From: Clostridia bacterium
GTDB taxonomy: Bacteria > Bacillota > Clostridia > Christensenellales > CAG-314
DNA: 54,916 nucleotides
Direction: 5' to 3'
Assembly (NCBI GenBank): GCA_017409765.1
Contig: JAFQSA010000043.1
Location: forward strand, 1 to 54,916
The notes below the pieces were generated by a model. That model ran no database searches and had not been told where the DNA came from. It was given only the letters and a program-made list of their open reading frames with translations. Numbering within the stretch: the stretch's first letter is position 1; each line of letters starts with the position of its first letter. The position numbers were made by a program, and so were the translations under genes. This document shows, piece after piece, positions 16,024-25,407 of the stretch.

Positions 16024-17202
16024 ATGAACAACAAACACAGATATTTCACTTCGGAAAGCGTTACCGAAGGCCATCCAGACAAAATGTGCGACCAAATTAG
16101 TGATGCTATTTTGGACGCAATCCTTGCTCAAGACCCAAATGCACGCGTTGCTTGCGAAACAGTAGTTTGCACAGGCACAGTGTTTGTTATGGGCCAAATC
16201 ACAACAACAGCCATTGTGGACTATGCCGAAGTTGTTCGCAACACCGTTCGCAACATTGGTTACACACGCGCAAAGTACGGCTTTGATGCCGATAGCTGTG
16301 GCGTTATCATCAGCCTTGACAAGCAATCCCCCGATATCGCATTGGGCGTAGATAAGTCCGCTGAACACCGCGACCGTGGCGAAATACTCGACTTGTACGG
16401 CGCTGGCGACCAAGGTATGATGTTTGGTTACGCTTGCAACGAAACCCCCGAATACATGCCAATGGCAATCATGCTTGCGCAAAAAATTTGCCAACAACTT
16501 GCACTTGTACGCAAGGAAGGTCTTTTGACATACCTCCGTCCAGACGGAAAGAGCCAAGTTACAGTAGAGTACGACGAAAACGACAAGCCTTGCCGTATCG
16601 ACACAATCGTGCTTTCCACACAACACGCTCCCGAAGTTACCTCCGACAAGATTGCTGCCGACATGATTGAGTACGTAATCCGCCCAGTAGTTCCACTCAA
16701 CCTTTTGGACGAGGAAACAAAGTACTACATCAACCCAACTGGCCGTTTCGAAATTGGTGGCCCTGCAGCAGATAGCGGGTTGACCGGTCGCAAAATCATC
16801 GTAGATACCTATGGTGGCTACTGTGCTCACGGTGGTGGCGCATTTTCCGGTAAGGACTCCACAAAGGTGGACCGCTCCGCAGCATACATGGCAAGATACA
16901 TTTGCAAAAATCTTGTTGCAAGTGGTCTTTGCGACAAAGTTCAATTGCAAGTTTCCTACGCAATTGGTCGCGCAAAGCCCGTTAGTATCGACATCAACAC
17001 CTACGGCACAGGCAAGGTAACTGATGCGGTTATCTCCCAAATTGTTGCCGAAGAGTTCGATCTCCGTCCAAAGGCAATCATCAACCAATTTAGTTTGACA
17101 CAACCAATTTTCCAAGCAACAGCAAGCTACGGCCACTTTGGTCGCAACGAATTCCCTTGGGAAAAACTTGACAAGGTAGATGACCTCAAAAAGTACTTGT
17201 AA
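16024..17202 (+). CDS. metK: S-adenosylmethionine synthetase
   Basis: Makes SAM from methionine and ATP. The 392-residue protein has [15 protein letters not shown] (N-terminal metal/ATP site), [12 protein letters not shown] (the methionine-adenosyltransferase signature) and [20 protein letters not shown] (second signature, phosphate loop). The length is standard. ATG 16024 follows AAAGGAG. The gene is under its own SAM-I riboswitch, a direct feedback loop, and is followed by a terminator, so it is monocistronic. Confidence 0.98.
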   Translation: MNNKHRYFTSESVTEGHPDKMCDQISDAILDAILAQDPNARVACETVVCTGTVFVMGQITTTAIVDYAEVVRNTVRNIGYTRAKYGFDADSCGVIISLDKQSPDIALGVDKSAEHRDRGEILDLYGAGDQGMMFGYACNETPEYMPMAIMLAQKICQQLALVRKEGLLTYLRPDGKSQVTVEYDENDKPCRIDTIVLSTQHAPEVTSDKIAADMIEYVIRPVVPLNLLDEETKYYINPTGRFEIGGPAADSGLTGRKIIVDTYGGYCAHGGGAFSGKDSTKVDRSAAYMARYICKNLVASGLCDKVQLQVSYAIGRAKPVSIDINTYGTGKVTDAVISQIVAEEFDLRPKAIINQFSLTQPIFQATASYGHFGRNEFPWEKLDKVDDLKKYL

Positions 17203-17252
17203 TTTGCACAGTAGTTTTTGATACGCAAAACATCTTGATATAAACTAAACAC

Positions 17253-17283
17253 AAAATGGCCGATAAATCCGTCGGCCATTTTT
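17253..17283 (+). terminator. Terminator after metK
   Basis: AAAATGGCCGA (17253-17263) pairs with TCGGCCATTTT (17272-17282) around an 8-nt loop, with a T-rich tail. Confidence 0.9.
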
Positions 17284-17320
17284 ATTTATTATATATTATT
17301 AACTAATTTCCCCCAACCAC

Positions 17321-17350
17321 TTGAACAACCGCCCTTTGTTGTGTTATAAT
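17321..17350 (+). promoter_or_regulatory. Promoter upstream of recD2
   Basis: TTGAAC (17321-17326), 18 bp, TATAAT (17345-17350). The leader to the ATG at 17571 would be about 215 nt; I see no riboswitch or other element in it. Confidence 0.55.
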
Positions 17351-17570
17351 AAACTATAATGGTGTGATATGCGCACATCGACATTTGTATAAATGCACAA
17401 CTGTGGAGTATATCGTGTTGAGTGTTGGTGCTGTTTTAGTAGAACAACCACCCACGCGAAATCCTACAAAACCATCTTGGTGGAAGGGTTGCTGGCAAAC
17501 AACTTCCACTATTTGTGCAAAAAACTCACACCCAACGCATTGTTGTGCAAAACTATCAAAGGAAACAAAA

Positions 17571-19856
17571 ATGGAACTCAAAGCAAAAGGCACCGTTGCA
17601 AGCATTGTTTATCGCAACGAGGAAAATGGTTATACTGTATTGGGACTTGATTGCACCGACGGAGGACATCTTACCTGCGTTGGCACTTTCCCCACGCTCA
17701 GTATCGGTGCAATTTTGACAGTTGAGGGCAAACTTTCCGTGCACAACAAGTATGGCGAGCAGTTGGCAGTAACGTCCTACAAAATTACCGATCCAACGGG
17801 CAAGGATGGTATCATCAAGTACCTTTCTAGCGGACTAATAAAGGGTGTGGGAGAAGTTACCGCCAAAAACATCTACGACAAGTTTGGCGACGACACATTT
17901 GCCGTTATCGAAAACAACCCAATGTTGCTTGCCAAGGTAAAGGGTATTTCCACCAAAAAGGCAATGGACATTGCCAATGCCGTTGCCGAACTAAAAGTGA
18001 TGCAAGAGCAACTGATGTTTTTGCAAAGCTACGGCATCACAACCAATTTGTCACTAAAAATCTACAACATCTACAAGGAGCAAACCAAAGCGGTGGTGCT
18101 TGCCAACCCCTACAAGTTGATTGACGACATCGACGGTGTTGGTTTTGTAACTGCCGATAAAATTGCTCAAAGTGTGGGAATTGAGCCCATCAGCGAATTT
18201 CGTGTGCGCGCATCAATGGTGTACTTGCTAAAAGAAAGTGCCGACAAGGCAGGCAACACCTACCTTGTGTTTGACGAACTTGTGGAAAACTGCTCGCAAC
18301 TGATTGACGTGGACTTGACACAGCACGGTCAACTTGTGGAAGACACGCTTACAAAACTTGTGCTCGAGCCAGCCGTAAAGGTGTTCGAAGTGGAAGGCAA
18401 GCGCTGTGTTTCACTAGTGAAGTACTTCAAGTTGGAAAGGGCCATTGCATCCAAACTTATAGCGTTGAATGCCGATGCAAAGCGCATCATGATGGATGCC
18501 GATAGTTTGATTGCCCAATTCGAAAAGGTAAACAACTTCACTTTCCACCCAAGCCAATTGGGTGCGGTAAAGTCGGCGCTTGTAAATGGCGTAACCGTCA
18601 TCACAGGTGGACCTGGTACAGGCAAAACCACAATCATCAAGTGCATTGCACAAATTTTGACCAATCACGGACTAAAACTTGAACTTTGTGCGCCAACAGG
18701 ACGCGCGGCAAAACGCCTTGCGCAATCCACCGGCTACGACGCCAAAACAATACACCGTATGCTTTGTTTTGAGCCACAAGGGGACAAAATGTCCTTCAAG
18801 TTCAACCGCTACAACCCACTCCCTTGCGACGTAGTTATTGTGGACGAACTTTCCATGGTGGACGTATCTGTTATGTACGCGCTACTTTCCGCATTGGAAA
18901 AGGGCACACGTATTGTGCTTGTTGGCGACAAGGACCAACTTCCAAGCGTGGGCGCAGGAAACGTCCTTGCGGACGTAATCCATAGCGGAGTTATTGAAAT
19001 ACGTTACCTAACACACATCTATCGTCAATCGCAAGATAGTTTGATTGTATCCAATGCGCACCTAATCAACAAGTGCCAAATGCCGGAAATCAACAACAAG
19101 AGCAAGGACTTTTTCTTTAGCAGTATGAGTGATTTCCAACAAGTTGCAGATACCGTTGTACAAATGGTAACGACCCGCTTGCCTAACTTTACGGGATTGC
19201 CCGCAAGCGAAATCCAAGTGCTTGGCGCATTGAAGAGTGGTGTTGCCGGTGTGGAAAACTTGAACAAACTTTTGCAAGAACAACTCAACCCACGTGTCTA
19301 CGGAAAAAACGAGTACGTGGTGGGCAAAAACATCTTCCGCGTTGGGGACAAGGTTATGCAAACCGTCAACAACTACGACTTGCCTTACGTTGCGAAAAAC
19401 GACAAAGGGGAGCTGGAAGACGGCCAAGGTGTGTTCAATGGCGACATTGGTGTTATCACCTCCATAAGCCGTGCGGATGGTAACATGTTTGTGTTGTTTG
19501 ACGACAACCGCCTTGCAACCTACACCGAGCACGACCTCGATAACCTTCAACTTGCCTACGCTATCACAATCCACAAGAGTCAAGGTAGCGAATTTCCCGT
19601 TGTTGTGGTGCCACTTGTAAATGGTCCACCAACAATTATCAACAAAAACTTGCTATATACGGCAATTACTCGTGCCAAAAAGATGGTAGTGTTGGTAGGT
19701 AGCAAAAAGATTTTGGCGTTGATGGTTCACAACAACTACATCGCAGCACGTACCACCAACCTTTGCAGATTTTTGCAGGAGGAAAACGCCGTGCATCTAC
19801 GATACTTTGGTAGCAAAAAGCAAACTCCAACGGACGACGATTTTATCATCGACTAG
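17571..19856 (+). CDS. recD2: RecD2 (RecD-like) DNA helicase
   Basis: A 5'-3' superfamily 1B helicase involved in DNA repair and replication-fork maintenance. The 761-residue protein has the RecD2-type N-terminal extension with helix-hairpin-helix motifs (residues about 70-200), Walker A GGPGTGKT (346-353), Walker B VDELSMVDV, and late motifs including AITIHKSQGSEFPVVVVPL and TAITRAKK. The N-terminal extension separates it from RecD of RecBCD, and no recB or recC is nearby. ATG 17571 follows AAAGGAA; the frame is open to 17364, but without an SD. It probably stands alone. Confidence 0.93.
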   Translation: MELKAKGTVASIVYRNEENGYTVLGLDCTDGGHLTCVGTFPTLSIGAILTVEGKLSVHNKYGEQLAVTSYKITDPTGKDGIIKYLSSGLIKGVGEVTAKNIYDKFGDDTFAVIENNPMLLAKVKGISTKKAMDIANAVAELKVMQEQLMFLQSYGITTNLSLKIYNIYKEQTKAVVLANPYKLIDDIDGVGFVTADKIAQSVGIEPISEFRVRASMVYLLKESADKAGNTYLVFDELVENCSQLIDVDLTQHGQLVEDTLTKLVLEPAVKVFEVEGKRCVSLVKYFKLERAIASKLIALNADAKRIMMDADSLIAQFEKVNNFTFHPSQLGAVKSALVNGVTVITGGPGTGKTTIIKCIAQILTNHGLKLELCAPTGRAAKRLAQSTGYDAKTIHRMLCFEPQGDKMSFKFNRYNPLPCDVVIVDELSMVDVSVMYALLSALEKGTRIVLVGDKDQLPSVGAGNVLADVIHSGVIEIRYLTHIYRQSQDSLIVSNAHLINKCQMPEINNKSKDFFFSSMSDFQQVADTVVQMVTTRLPNFTGLPASEIQVLGALKSGVAGVENLNKLLQEQLNPRVYGKNEYVVGKNIFRVGDKVMQTVNNYDLPYVAKNDKGELEDGQGVFNGDIGVITSISRADGNMFVLFDDNRLATYTEHDLDNLQLAYAITIHKSQGSEFPVVVVPLVNGPPTIINKNLLYTAITRAKKMVVLVGSKKILALMVHNNYIAARTTNLCRFLQEENAVHLRYFGSKKQTPTDDDFIID

Positions 19857-19888
19857 CATATTTATAAATGTGTATATGTTCAAAAACT

Positions 19889-19912
19889 GAACACGTATCC
19901 CCAAAAAATTGC
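19889..19912 (+). repeat. CACGTATC intergenic motif, copy 2
   Basis: GAACACGTATCCCCAAAAAA then TTGC, 33 bp after the recD2 stop. A small CTTAC/GTAAG hairpin follows at 19948-19962. Confidence 0.6.
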
Positions 19913-20062
19913 TACTGTAGGCGCTTTTAACTTCAAAAAACAATGTGCTTACATGTAGTAAGGGCGACGTAAAATCCTCCGCATTGTGATAGACGAATAT
20001 TGCAAAAAGGATTTTTAGTGTTTGCACTAAAATTGTTAACTACAAATCAACAACTTTTACAA

Positions 20063-20806
20063 ATGAAATTTTTGCAAGCATTGGGCAAGGTTTTTAGGAA
20101 CTTGTTTGCCCCAACAAACTTCAAATGCCTAAACTGTGGGCGCGACGTGTTTGACGACACCGGCTTTTGTCCCGATTGCACAAAACTGTTGCCCTTCAAC
20201 AACGGAAAAACCTGTCCAAGGTGTGGCGTGGGTATTGATGGCGAGGAAACCTACTGCGGTCATTGCGCCTTTGAAAAGGTGCATTTCGACAAGGCCTACT
20301 CGGCATTTCACTACGATGGCATCATCAAAAAGGCCATCATCAAAATGAAGTTTCACAACTTGGGTAGTTATGCAAATACCCTTGCCTACTACCTTGTGTA
20401 TCTTGCAAACAAACATCAACTAAATTTTGACATGGTAACATTTGCGCCTATGAGCAAAAAGGCAAGGCGCGTGCGAAGGTACAACCAAGCGGAACTGCTT
20501 GCCAAATCCTTTTGCGAAATTTTGGGCATTGCTCCGCCCGTTAGCACACTTGTCAAAATCAAGGAAACAACCCCACAGGAGCGCCTCACAAGAAGCGAAC
20601 GCAAGCAAAATCTTGTTGGCGCCTACAAAATTGATGCCGATGTTAAGGGCAAAGTTGTGCTTGTCATCGACGACGTAAAAACTACCGGCTCCACTTTGAA
20701 CGAATGTGCCAAAGTGCTAAAGCGTGCCGGTGCAACTGCTGTCATTTGTTTGACAGTAGCATCCCGAAAGGAAAAAATTCCCTTTGAATTGGAGGACAAC
20801 CAATGA
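20063..20806 (+). CDS. ComF family phosphoribosyltransferase-like protein
   Basis: A 247-residue ComF-type protein: a four-Cys zinc finger (CLNCG...CPDC, residues 23-42), a second CxxC pair (CPRCG...CGHC), then a PRTase domain whose PRPP-binding loop is VVLVIDDVKTTGSTLNEC. ComFC acts in DNA uptake in Bacillus; many family members occur outside competence operons, as here. The start is uncertain. ATG 20063 gives the normal N-terminal length but has no good SD; a GTG at 20018 in frame has AAAAGG 7 bp upstream and would add 15 residues. The stop overlaps the secA start as ATGA, so the two genes are translationally coupled. Confidence 0.85.
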   Translation: MKFLQALGKVFRNLFAPTNFKCLNCGRDVFDDTGFCPDCTKLLPFNNGKTCPRCGVGIDGEETYCGHCAFEKVHFDKAYSAFHYDGIIKKAIIKMKFHNLGSYANTLAYYLVYLANKHQLNFDMVTFAPMSKKARRVRRYNQAELLAKSFCEILGIAPPVSTLVKIKETTPQERLTRSERKQNLVGAYKIDADVKGKVVLVIDDVKTTGSTLNECAKVLKRAGATAVICLTVASRKEKIPFELEDNQ

Positions 20807-23655
20807 GAGATATCTACGGTGGCGCAAATGCCCGCCAAGTTAAAAAACTAGCAAAGATTGCCAAACTTGTAGAGGACAAAGAGCAACTTTACTTGCAAAT
20901 GTCCGATGATGAGCTTGCAAGCCAAACACAAATTTTGCGCAATAGATACCAAGCAGGCGAAACGCTCGATCAACTTTTGCCAGATGCTTTTGCTGTCTGC
21001 AGGGAAGCAAGCGCACGCGTGCTTGGTCAACGCCATTACCACGTGCAAATTTTGGGTGGTATTGCGCTCCACCAAGGACGCATTTGCCAAATGGCCACCG
21101 GCGAAGGTAAAACTTTGACGGAAACTTTGCCTGCCTACCTAAATGCGCTTGCCGGCAAGGGTGTACACATCATCACCGTCAACGAGTACCTTGCCACCCG
21201 CGACAAGGATTGGATGGGCAAAGTATTCAAGTTTTTGGGACTTACCGTTGGTGTAACTTTGGCGGAGCAAACGGACAGGGAAAAGCGCCTTGCCTATGCT
21301 TGCGACATCACCTACGGCACTAACAGCGAATTTGGTTTCGACTACCTTCGCGATAACATGGCAACTAAGCGCAGTCAATGTGTTCAACGCGAACTTAACT
21401 TTGTCATCATCGACGAAGTGGATAGTATTCTTATCGACGAAGCGCGCACGCCACTTATCATTTCCGGTCCAAGTGGCAAGTCTAGCACAATGTACGTAAC
21501 TGCCAACAAGTTTGTTTGCACTTTGCAAAAGTCCACCAACACCGATGACGAAGGCAAAACGGAAAGTGAAGATATCGAGCCAAACGGCGACTACACAGTT
21601 GACCTCAAGGACAAAACCGTCCGCCTAACGGACAAGGGCGTTACCAAAGCGGAAAGATTTTTCAAGGTGGATAACCTTTCCGACCCAGATAACGTCGAAC
21701 TTAACAACTACATCAACAATGCCCTTCGCGCCCACGGCCTTATGAAACGCGACGACGACTACATTGTTGAGCGTGGTGCAGTTATAATCATCGACTCCTT
21801 TACCGGTCGTAAGATGGAAGGCAGACGCTTTTCCAATGGCCTACACCAAGCAATCGAGGCCAAAGAGCACGTTACCATCAAGGAAGAAAACAAAACGCTT
21901 GCAACCATCACGTTGCAAAACTACTTCCGCCTTTACCACAAGCTTAGCGGTATGACAGGTACCGCCAAGACGGAAGAGGAGGAATTCAACACAATCTACA
22001 ACGTGGACGTTGTTTGTATCCCAACCAACCTGCCACTTGTACGCGTGGACGAGCAAGACTACGTCTACACAACACGCGCAGGCAAAATGCGCGCCATCGT
22101 TAACAAAATCAAGGAACTTGCTTCCAAGGGGCAACCACTTTTGGTGGGTACAGTAACTGTGGAAAAGAGCGAAGAACTTTCCGCAATGCTATCTGCCGTT
22201 GGCGTAAAACACAACGTTTTGAACGCCAAAAACCACAAACGCGAGGCGGAAATTGTTGCCCAAGCAGGACGCCTTGGCGCAGTTACCATTGCAACCAACA
22301 TGGCCGGCCGTGGTACGGACATTTTGCTAGGCGGTAATGCTGAGTTTTTGGCCAAGCAAGAGATGAAACGCCTTGGCTACGACGACGAGCAAATTGAAAT
22401 TTCCACAAGTTTTGTCAAAGGCGACGCGCAAGTGACGGCACTTCAACAAAAGTTTGCCGAACTTGTTGCAAAGCACAAATCCGCAATCCAAGAGGAGCGC
22501 GACAAAGTTATTGCACTTGGTGGACTTTGCGTAATAGGCACCGAGCGCCACGAGTCACGCCGTATCGACGACCAACTTCGCGGTCGTGCAGGCCGTCAAG
22601 GCGACCCCGGTCGCAGTATGTTCTTTATTTCCGCCGAGGACGAAATGATCCGTATCTTTGCGGGGGATCGCATGCGCAACGTTCTTACTATGGTTGGTGC
22701 TGACGAGGACTTCCCAATTCAGCACAAAATTGTTTCCAACATCATCCAATCGGCACAAAAGCGCTTGGAGGGTTTGCATTTTAGCAGTCGTAAAAACGTT
22801 TTGCAGTTCGACGACGTCAACAACGCGCAACGCAAGGTTATCTACCGCGAGCGCAATGCCATCTTGGATGGTGGCGACGTCCACGACAAAATCTTGGCAA
22901 TGGTGCCGGAGTATTCTCGTTTTGCCCTTGCCGAAGCGTGCGACTACAACGAAAACGTTTCTGCGTGGAACTTGGACAAACTCAACAAACACTTGGAAGT
23001 GTACGTGTTTGGCGAACCACCTTACGTTACTGAACAACTTGTTGCCGAGTGCCTTGAAAAGTGCTACGGCAATCGCAAACTAAAGCCTGCGCAACTTGTT
23101 TGCGACCACATCGCGCAACTTGTAATTGACCAACTCAACTTTAGATATAACGAGCAAGTGGATGTTACCGAATTGCCCTTTAACGAAGTGGAAAGATACT
23201 TTTTGCTCCGCATCATGGACAACCTTTGGATGGATCACATCGATGCGCTTGACGACCTACGCAAGGGCGTGGGCTTGCAAGCAATTGGCCAACACAAGCC
23301 CATCGACGTGTACAAAAAGGAAGCGTTCGACATGTACGACAAACTCAACGAGCAAATCCGCATCCAAACAATCCGCACGTTGCTCTTCAGTCGTGTGCGT
23401 GTGACAACAGTTAGTGTTGCACCTGCGCAAACGGATGAGCCCATTAACCCAAACAAGTCACTTAACAGACTTTGTCCCTGCGGAAGTGGCAAAAAGTACA
23501 AGCAATGTTGCTATCCAAAGGACCTTGCCGCCCAAGGTGGTGTAGCACCCGCGGACGAAACCCCAACGGAGCCCAAACCACTTACCAAGCAAGAGCAGTA
23601 CGCCTTGAAGCGTCAACAACGCAAAGAGGCAAAGAACAAGGGCAAAAAACAATAA
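20803..23655 (+). CDS. secA: Preprotein translocase ATPase SecA
   Basis: The motor of Sec-dependent protein export, acting at SecYEG on the cytoplasmic membrane. The 950-residue protein has MATGEGKT (Walker A), IIDEVDSILIDEARTPLIIS (DEAD motor), GTEHESRRIDDQLRGRAGRQ-like helicase motifs around 585, and a C-terminal SEC-C zinc motif CPCGSGKKYKQCC followed by a Lys-rich tail. GGAGG sits in the end of comF. prfB follows about 390 bp downstream, a gene order common in Firmicutes. The stop codon lies inside a copy of the CACGTATC-type motif. Confidence 0.98.
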   Translation: MRDIYGGANARQVKKLAKIAKLVEDKEQLYLQMSDDELASQTQILRNRYQAGETLDQLLPDAFAVCREASARVLGQRHYHVQILGGIALHQGRICQMATGEGKTLTETLPAYLNALAGKGVHIITVNEYLATRDKDWMGKVFKFLGLTVGVTLAEQTDREKRLAYACDITYGTNSEFGFDYLRDNMATKRSQCVQRELNFVIIDEVDSILIDEARTPLIISGPSGKSSTMYVTANKFVCTLQKSTNTDDEGKTESEDIEPNGDYTVDLKDKTVRLTDKGVTKAERFFKVDNLSDPDNVELNNYINNALRAHGLMKRDDDYIVERGAVIIIDSFTGRKMEGRRFSNGLHQAIEAKEHVTIKEENKTLATITLQNYFRLYHKLSGMTGTAKTEEEEFNTIYNVDVVCIPTNLPLVRVDEQDYVYTTRAGKMRAIVNKIKELASKGQPLLVGTVTVEKSEELSAMLSAVGVKHNVLNAKNHKREAEIVAQAGRLGAVTIATNMAGRGTDILLGGNAEFLAKQEMKRLGYDDEQIEISTSFVKGDAQVTALQQKFAELVAKHKSAIQEERDKVIALGGLCVIGTERHESRRIDDQLRGRAGRQGDPGRSMFFISAEDEMIRIFAGDRMRNVLTMVGADEDFPIQHKIVSNIIQSAQKRLEGLHFSSRKNVLQFDDVNNAQRKVIYRERNAILDGGDVHDKILAMVPEYSRFALAEACDYNENVSAWNLDKLNKHLEVYVFGEPPYVTEQLVAECLEKCYGNRKLKPAQLVCDHIAQLVIDQLNFRYNEQVDVTELPFNEVERYFLLRIMDNLWMDHIDALDDLRKGVGLQAIGQHKPIDVYKKEAFDMYDKLNEQIRIQTIRTLLFSRVRVTTVSVAPAQTDEPINPNKSLNRLCPCGSGKKYKQCCYPKDLAAQGGVAPADETPTEPKPLTKQEQYALKRQQRKEAKNKGKKQ

Positions 23656-23674
23656 CGTATCTGCGAAAAATGCA
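23644..23674 (+). repeat. CACGTATC intergenic motif, copy 3 (overlaps secA stop)
   Basis: AAAAAACAATAACGTATCTG followed by CGAAAAATGC. The core is one base off (AACGTATC). The first bases encode the last secA codons, and the TAA stop is inside the motif. Confidence 0.55.
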
Positions 23675-23816
23675 CATTAGCGATGTGCCAAAATGCACAT
23701 TAGTGATGTGCCAAAATGCACATTTGCGATATGCCAAAATGTGTATTTGCACACTTGTTGATATGCACAACTGCGCATTTGTTGATATGTAAACTTGTTG
23801 ATATGTGCATTTGTGC
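23667..23816 (+). repeat. 23-bp tandem repeats after secA
   Basis: Three units of AAAATGCACATTAGCGATGT plus GCC at 23667-23689, 23690-23712 and 23713-23735, with one then four changes. They degenerate into a TTGTTGATATG-containing array up to about 23816. Bases 23817-24006 hold nothing I can identify. A related stretch lies at 31945-31990. Confidence 0.8.
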
Positions 23817-24006
23817 ACCTGAGTTAGCATCGCTGTGGATGGGTAAGGTTGTTTGCTCACCCCCAACACGGTAGGGTAAAATTACTTTTTACATGCTACC
23901 ATCAACACTATCTAACTGCATAAATTACATTGTGGGGGACGACGTCCTCGGCATCCCGCAGTACGTCGCAGACACTTTGGTCACAATCAACCTAAATGGT
24001 ACTCAT

Positions 24007-24035
24007 TTCAAAATATAATACGAACAAACTATAAT
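24007..24035 (+). promoter_or_regulatory. Possible prfB promoter
   Basis: TTCAAA (24007-24012), 17 bp, TATAAT (24030-24035). If used, the leader is only about 5 nt. A second TATAAT at 24014-24019 has no good -35 box. Confidence 0.4.
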
Positions 24036-24046
24036 AGGTAAAAAAT

Positions 24047-25141
24047 ATGATTCAAATTGAAGACTTGAAACTAACCATCAAAGCATTGCAATCCAAACTT
24101 AGCATCATTGGCGAAAGTTTGAATATCCCCAAATTGACGGAAGAACTTGATGCTTTGAACGAGCAACAACACGCGCCCGACTTTTGGAACGACGTCAAAA
24201 ATGCCCAACAAGTATCTCAACGCGCCAAAAACATCGAGTACAAAATTGAAAACTACAACAAACTGTGTGCAAGCCTTGCGGATGTTGCCGATTTGTTGGA
24301 TATGGCTGGCGACGACGAAAGCATACTTGAAGAAAGCGCAAACGAACTAACAAACTTGGAAAAACAAATTTCCGAGTTGCACATCGCAACGCTACTTTCC
24401 GGCAAGTTCGACCAAAACAACGCCATTTTGACAATTCACGCTGGCGCAGGTGGAACGGAGGCGCAAGACTGGGTACAAATGCTTTACCGCATGTACACCA
24501 GATATGCCGAACGCCGTGGTTACAAAATTGAAGTGTTGGACTTTCTTGCAGGCGACGAAGCAGGCATCAAGTCGGTAACTTTCCAAGTCAACGGCCTCAA
24601 TGCCTACGGCTACTTGAAGGCGGAAAAGGGCGTGCATCGTTTGGTGCGCATTTCCCCATTCGACTCGGCAAAGCGCCGTCAAACAAGTTTTGCCAGTTTG
24701 GAAGTTATGCCGGAGTTGCAACAAGATAACGACATTGTTATCGACCCAAAGGATCTCAAGGTGGATACCTACCGCAGTAGTGGCGCAGGCGGACAACACG
24801 TCAACAAAACGGAGTCGGCAATCCGCATCACACACATCCCAACGGGCATTGTGGTATCTTGTCAAACACAACGTAGCCAAATCCAAAATCGCGAGCAAGC
24901 AATGCTTATGCTCAAATCCAAACTTGCCGAACTAAAGGAACGCGAGCAAATGGAAGAGGCGCTTTCCATCAAGGGCGAAATCAAAAAGATCGAGTGGGGT
25001 AGCCAAATTAGATCCTACGTGTTCTGCCCATATACCCTTGTCAAGGACCACCGCACCGGATTTGAAAACTCCAACATTGTGGAAGTGATGGACGGCAACA
25101 TCCAACCATTTATCGAGGACTACCTCAGCAAAGCGTTTTAG
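24047..25141 (+). CDS. prfB: Peptide chain release factor 2 (no programmed frameshift)
   Basis: Terminates translation at UGA and UAA. The 364-residue protein is full length from ATG 24047. The tripeptide anticodon SPF is at residues 203-205 and the catalytic GGQ at 248-250, two less than in the E. coli protein (205-207 and 250-252). The reading frame runs unbroken through the region where most prfB genes carry an in-frame UGA and a +1 frameshift site, so that autoregulation is absent here. Genes in this window do use TGA stops (PHP, comF), so RF2 is needed. No clear SD precedes the start. Confidence 0.96.
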   Translation: MIQIEDLKLTIKALQSKLSIIGESLNIPKLTEELDALNEQQHAPDFWNDVKNAQQVSQRAKNIEYKIENYNKLCASLADVADLLDMAGDDESILEESANELTNLEKQISELHIATLLSGKFDQNNAILTIHAGAGGTEAQDWVQMLYRMYTRYAERRGYKIEVLDFLAGDEAGIKSVTFQVNGLNAYGYLKAEKGVHRLVRISPFDSAKRRQTSFASLEVMPELQQDNDIVIDPKDLKVDTYRSSGAGGQHVNKTESAIRITHIPTGIVVSCQTQRSQIQNREQAMLMLKSKLAELKEREQMEEALSIKGEIKKIEWGSQIRSYVFCPYTLVKDHRTGFENSNIVEVMDGNIQPFIEDYLSKAF

Positions 25142-25142
25142 C

Positions 25143-25383
25143 AAAAAAACAACCACGTATCCCGCATTTTTTGTAAATTTTGTCGAAAAACACCCTACAA
25201 AACATACCCAAAAAATCAACTTGTTTTGATTGGTATTTTCCGCCAATCACATACAAAATTTTTGTAGTAAATGCATTGTCAAACTAACTAACAATGCTAG
25301 GGATCATTTCTGGTTAGTTAAGCATCAAAGTAAATATAGCAACAAAAAAACAGCACTCTTGTTTTTCCAAGAGTGCTGTTTTT
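25143..25383 (+). repeat. CACGTATC motif copy 4 and first of two similar 250-bp blocks
   Basis: Starts AAAAAAACAACCACGTATCC, 2 bp after the prfB stop, and continues GCATTTTTTGTAAATTTTG. It ends in the CAGCACTCTTG terminator. The two ends match the block at 26099-26357 closely, while the middle is diverged. The blocks flank the CrtO-like gene as direct repeats. Confidence 0.6.
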
Positions 25384-25384
25384 A
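25347..25384. terminator. Bidirectional terminator between prfB and the CrtO-like gene
   Basis: AAAACAGCACTCTTG (25347-25361) and CAAGAGTGCTGTTTT (25368-25382) form a 15-bp perfect stem, loop TTTTTC, with A/T tails on both sides. Confidence 0.9.
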
Positions 25385-25407
25385 CTTTTGAAGTAGGTTT
25401 TGCAAGT

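Noticed and set aside
16015..17136. Open frame of 373 codons opposite metK
   Set aside because: The metK call is certain, and the opposite frame is Cys/Val-rich shadow sequence.
20803..23655. Accessory SecA2
   Set aside because: Full length of 950 residues with the SEC-C zinc motif and a prfB neighbour fit the housekeeping SecA.
23667..23816. CRISPR array
   Set aside because: Units are directly adjacent without spacers and decay quickly; no cas gene is nearby.
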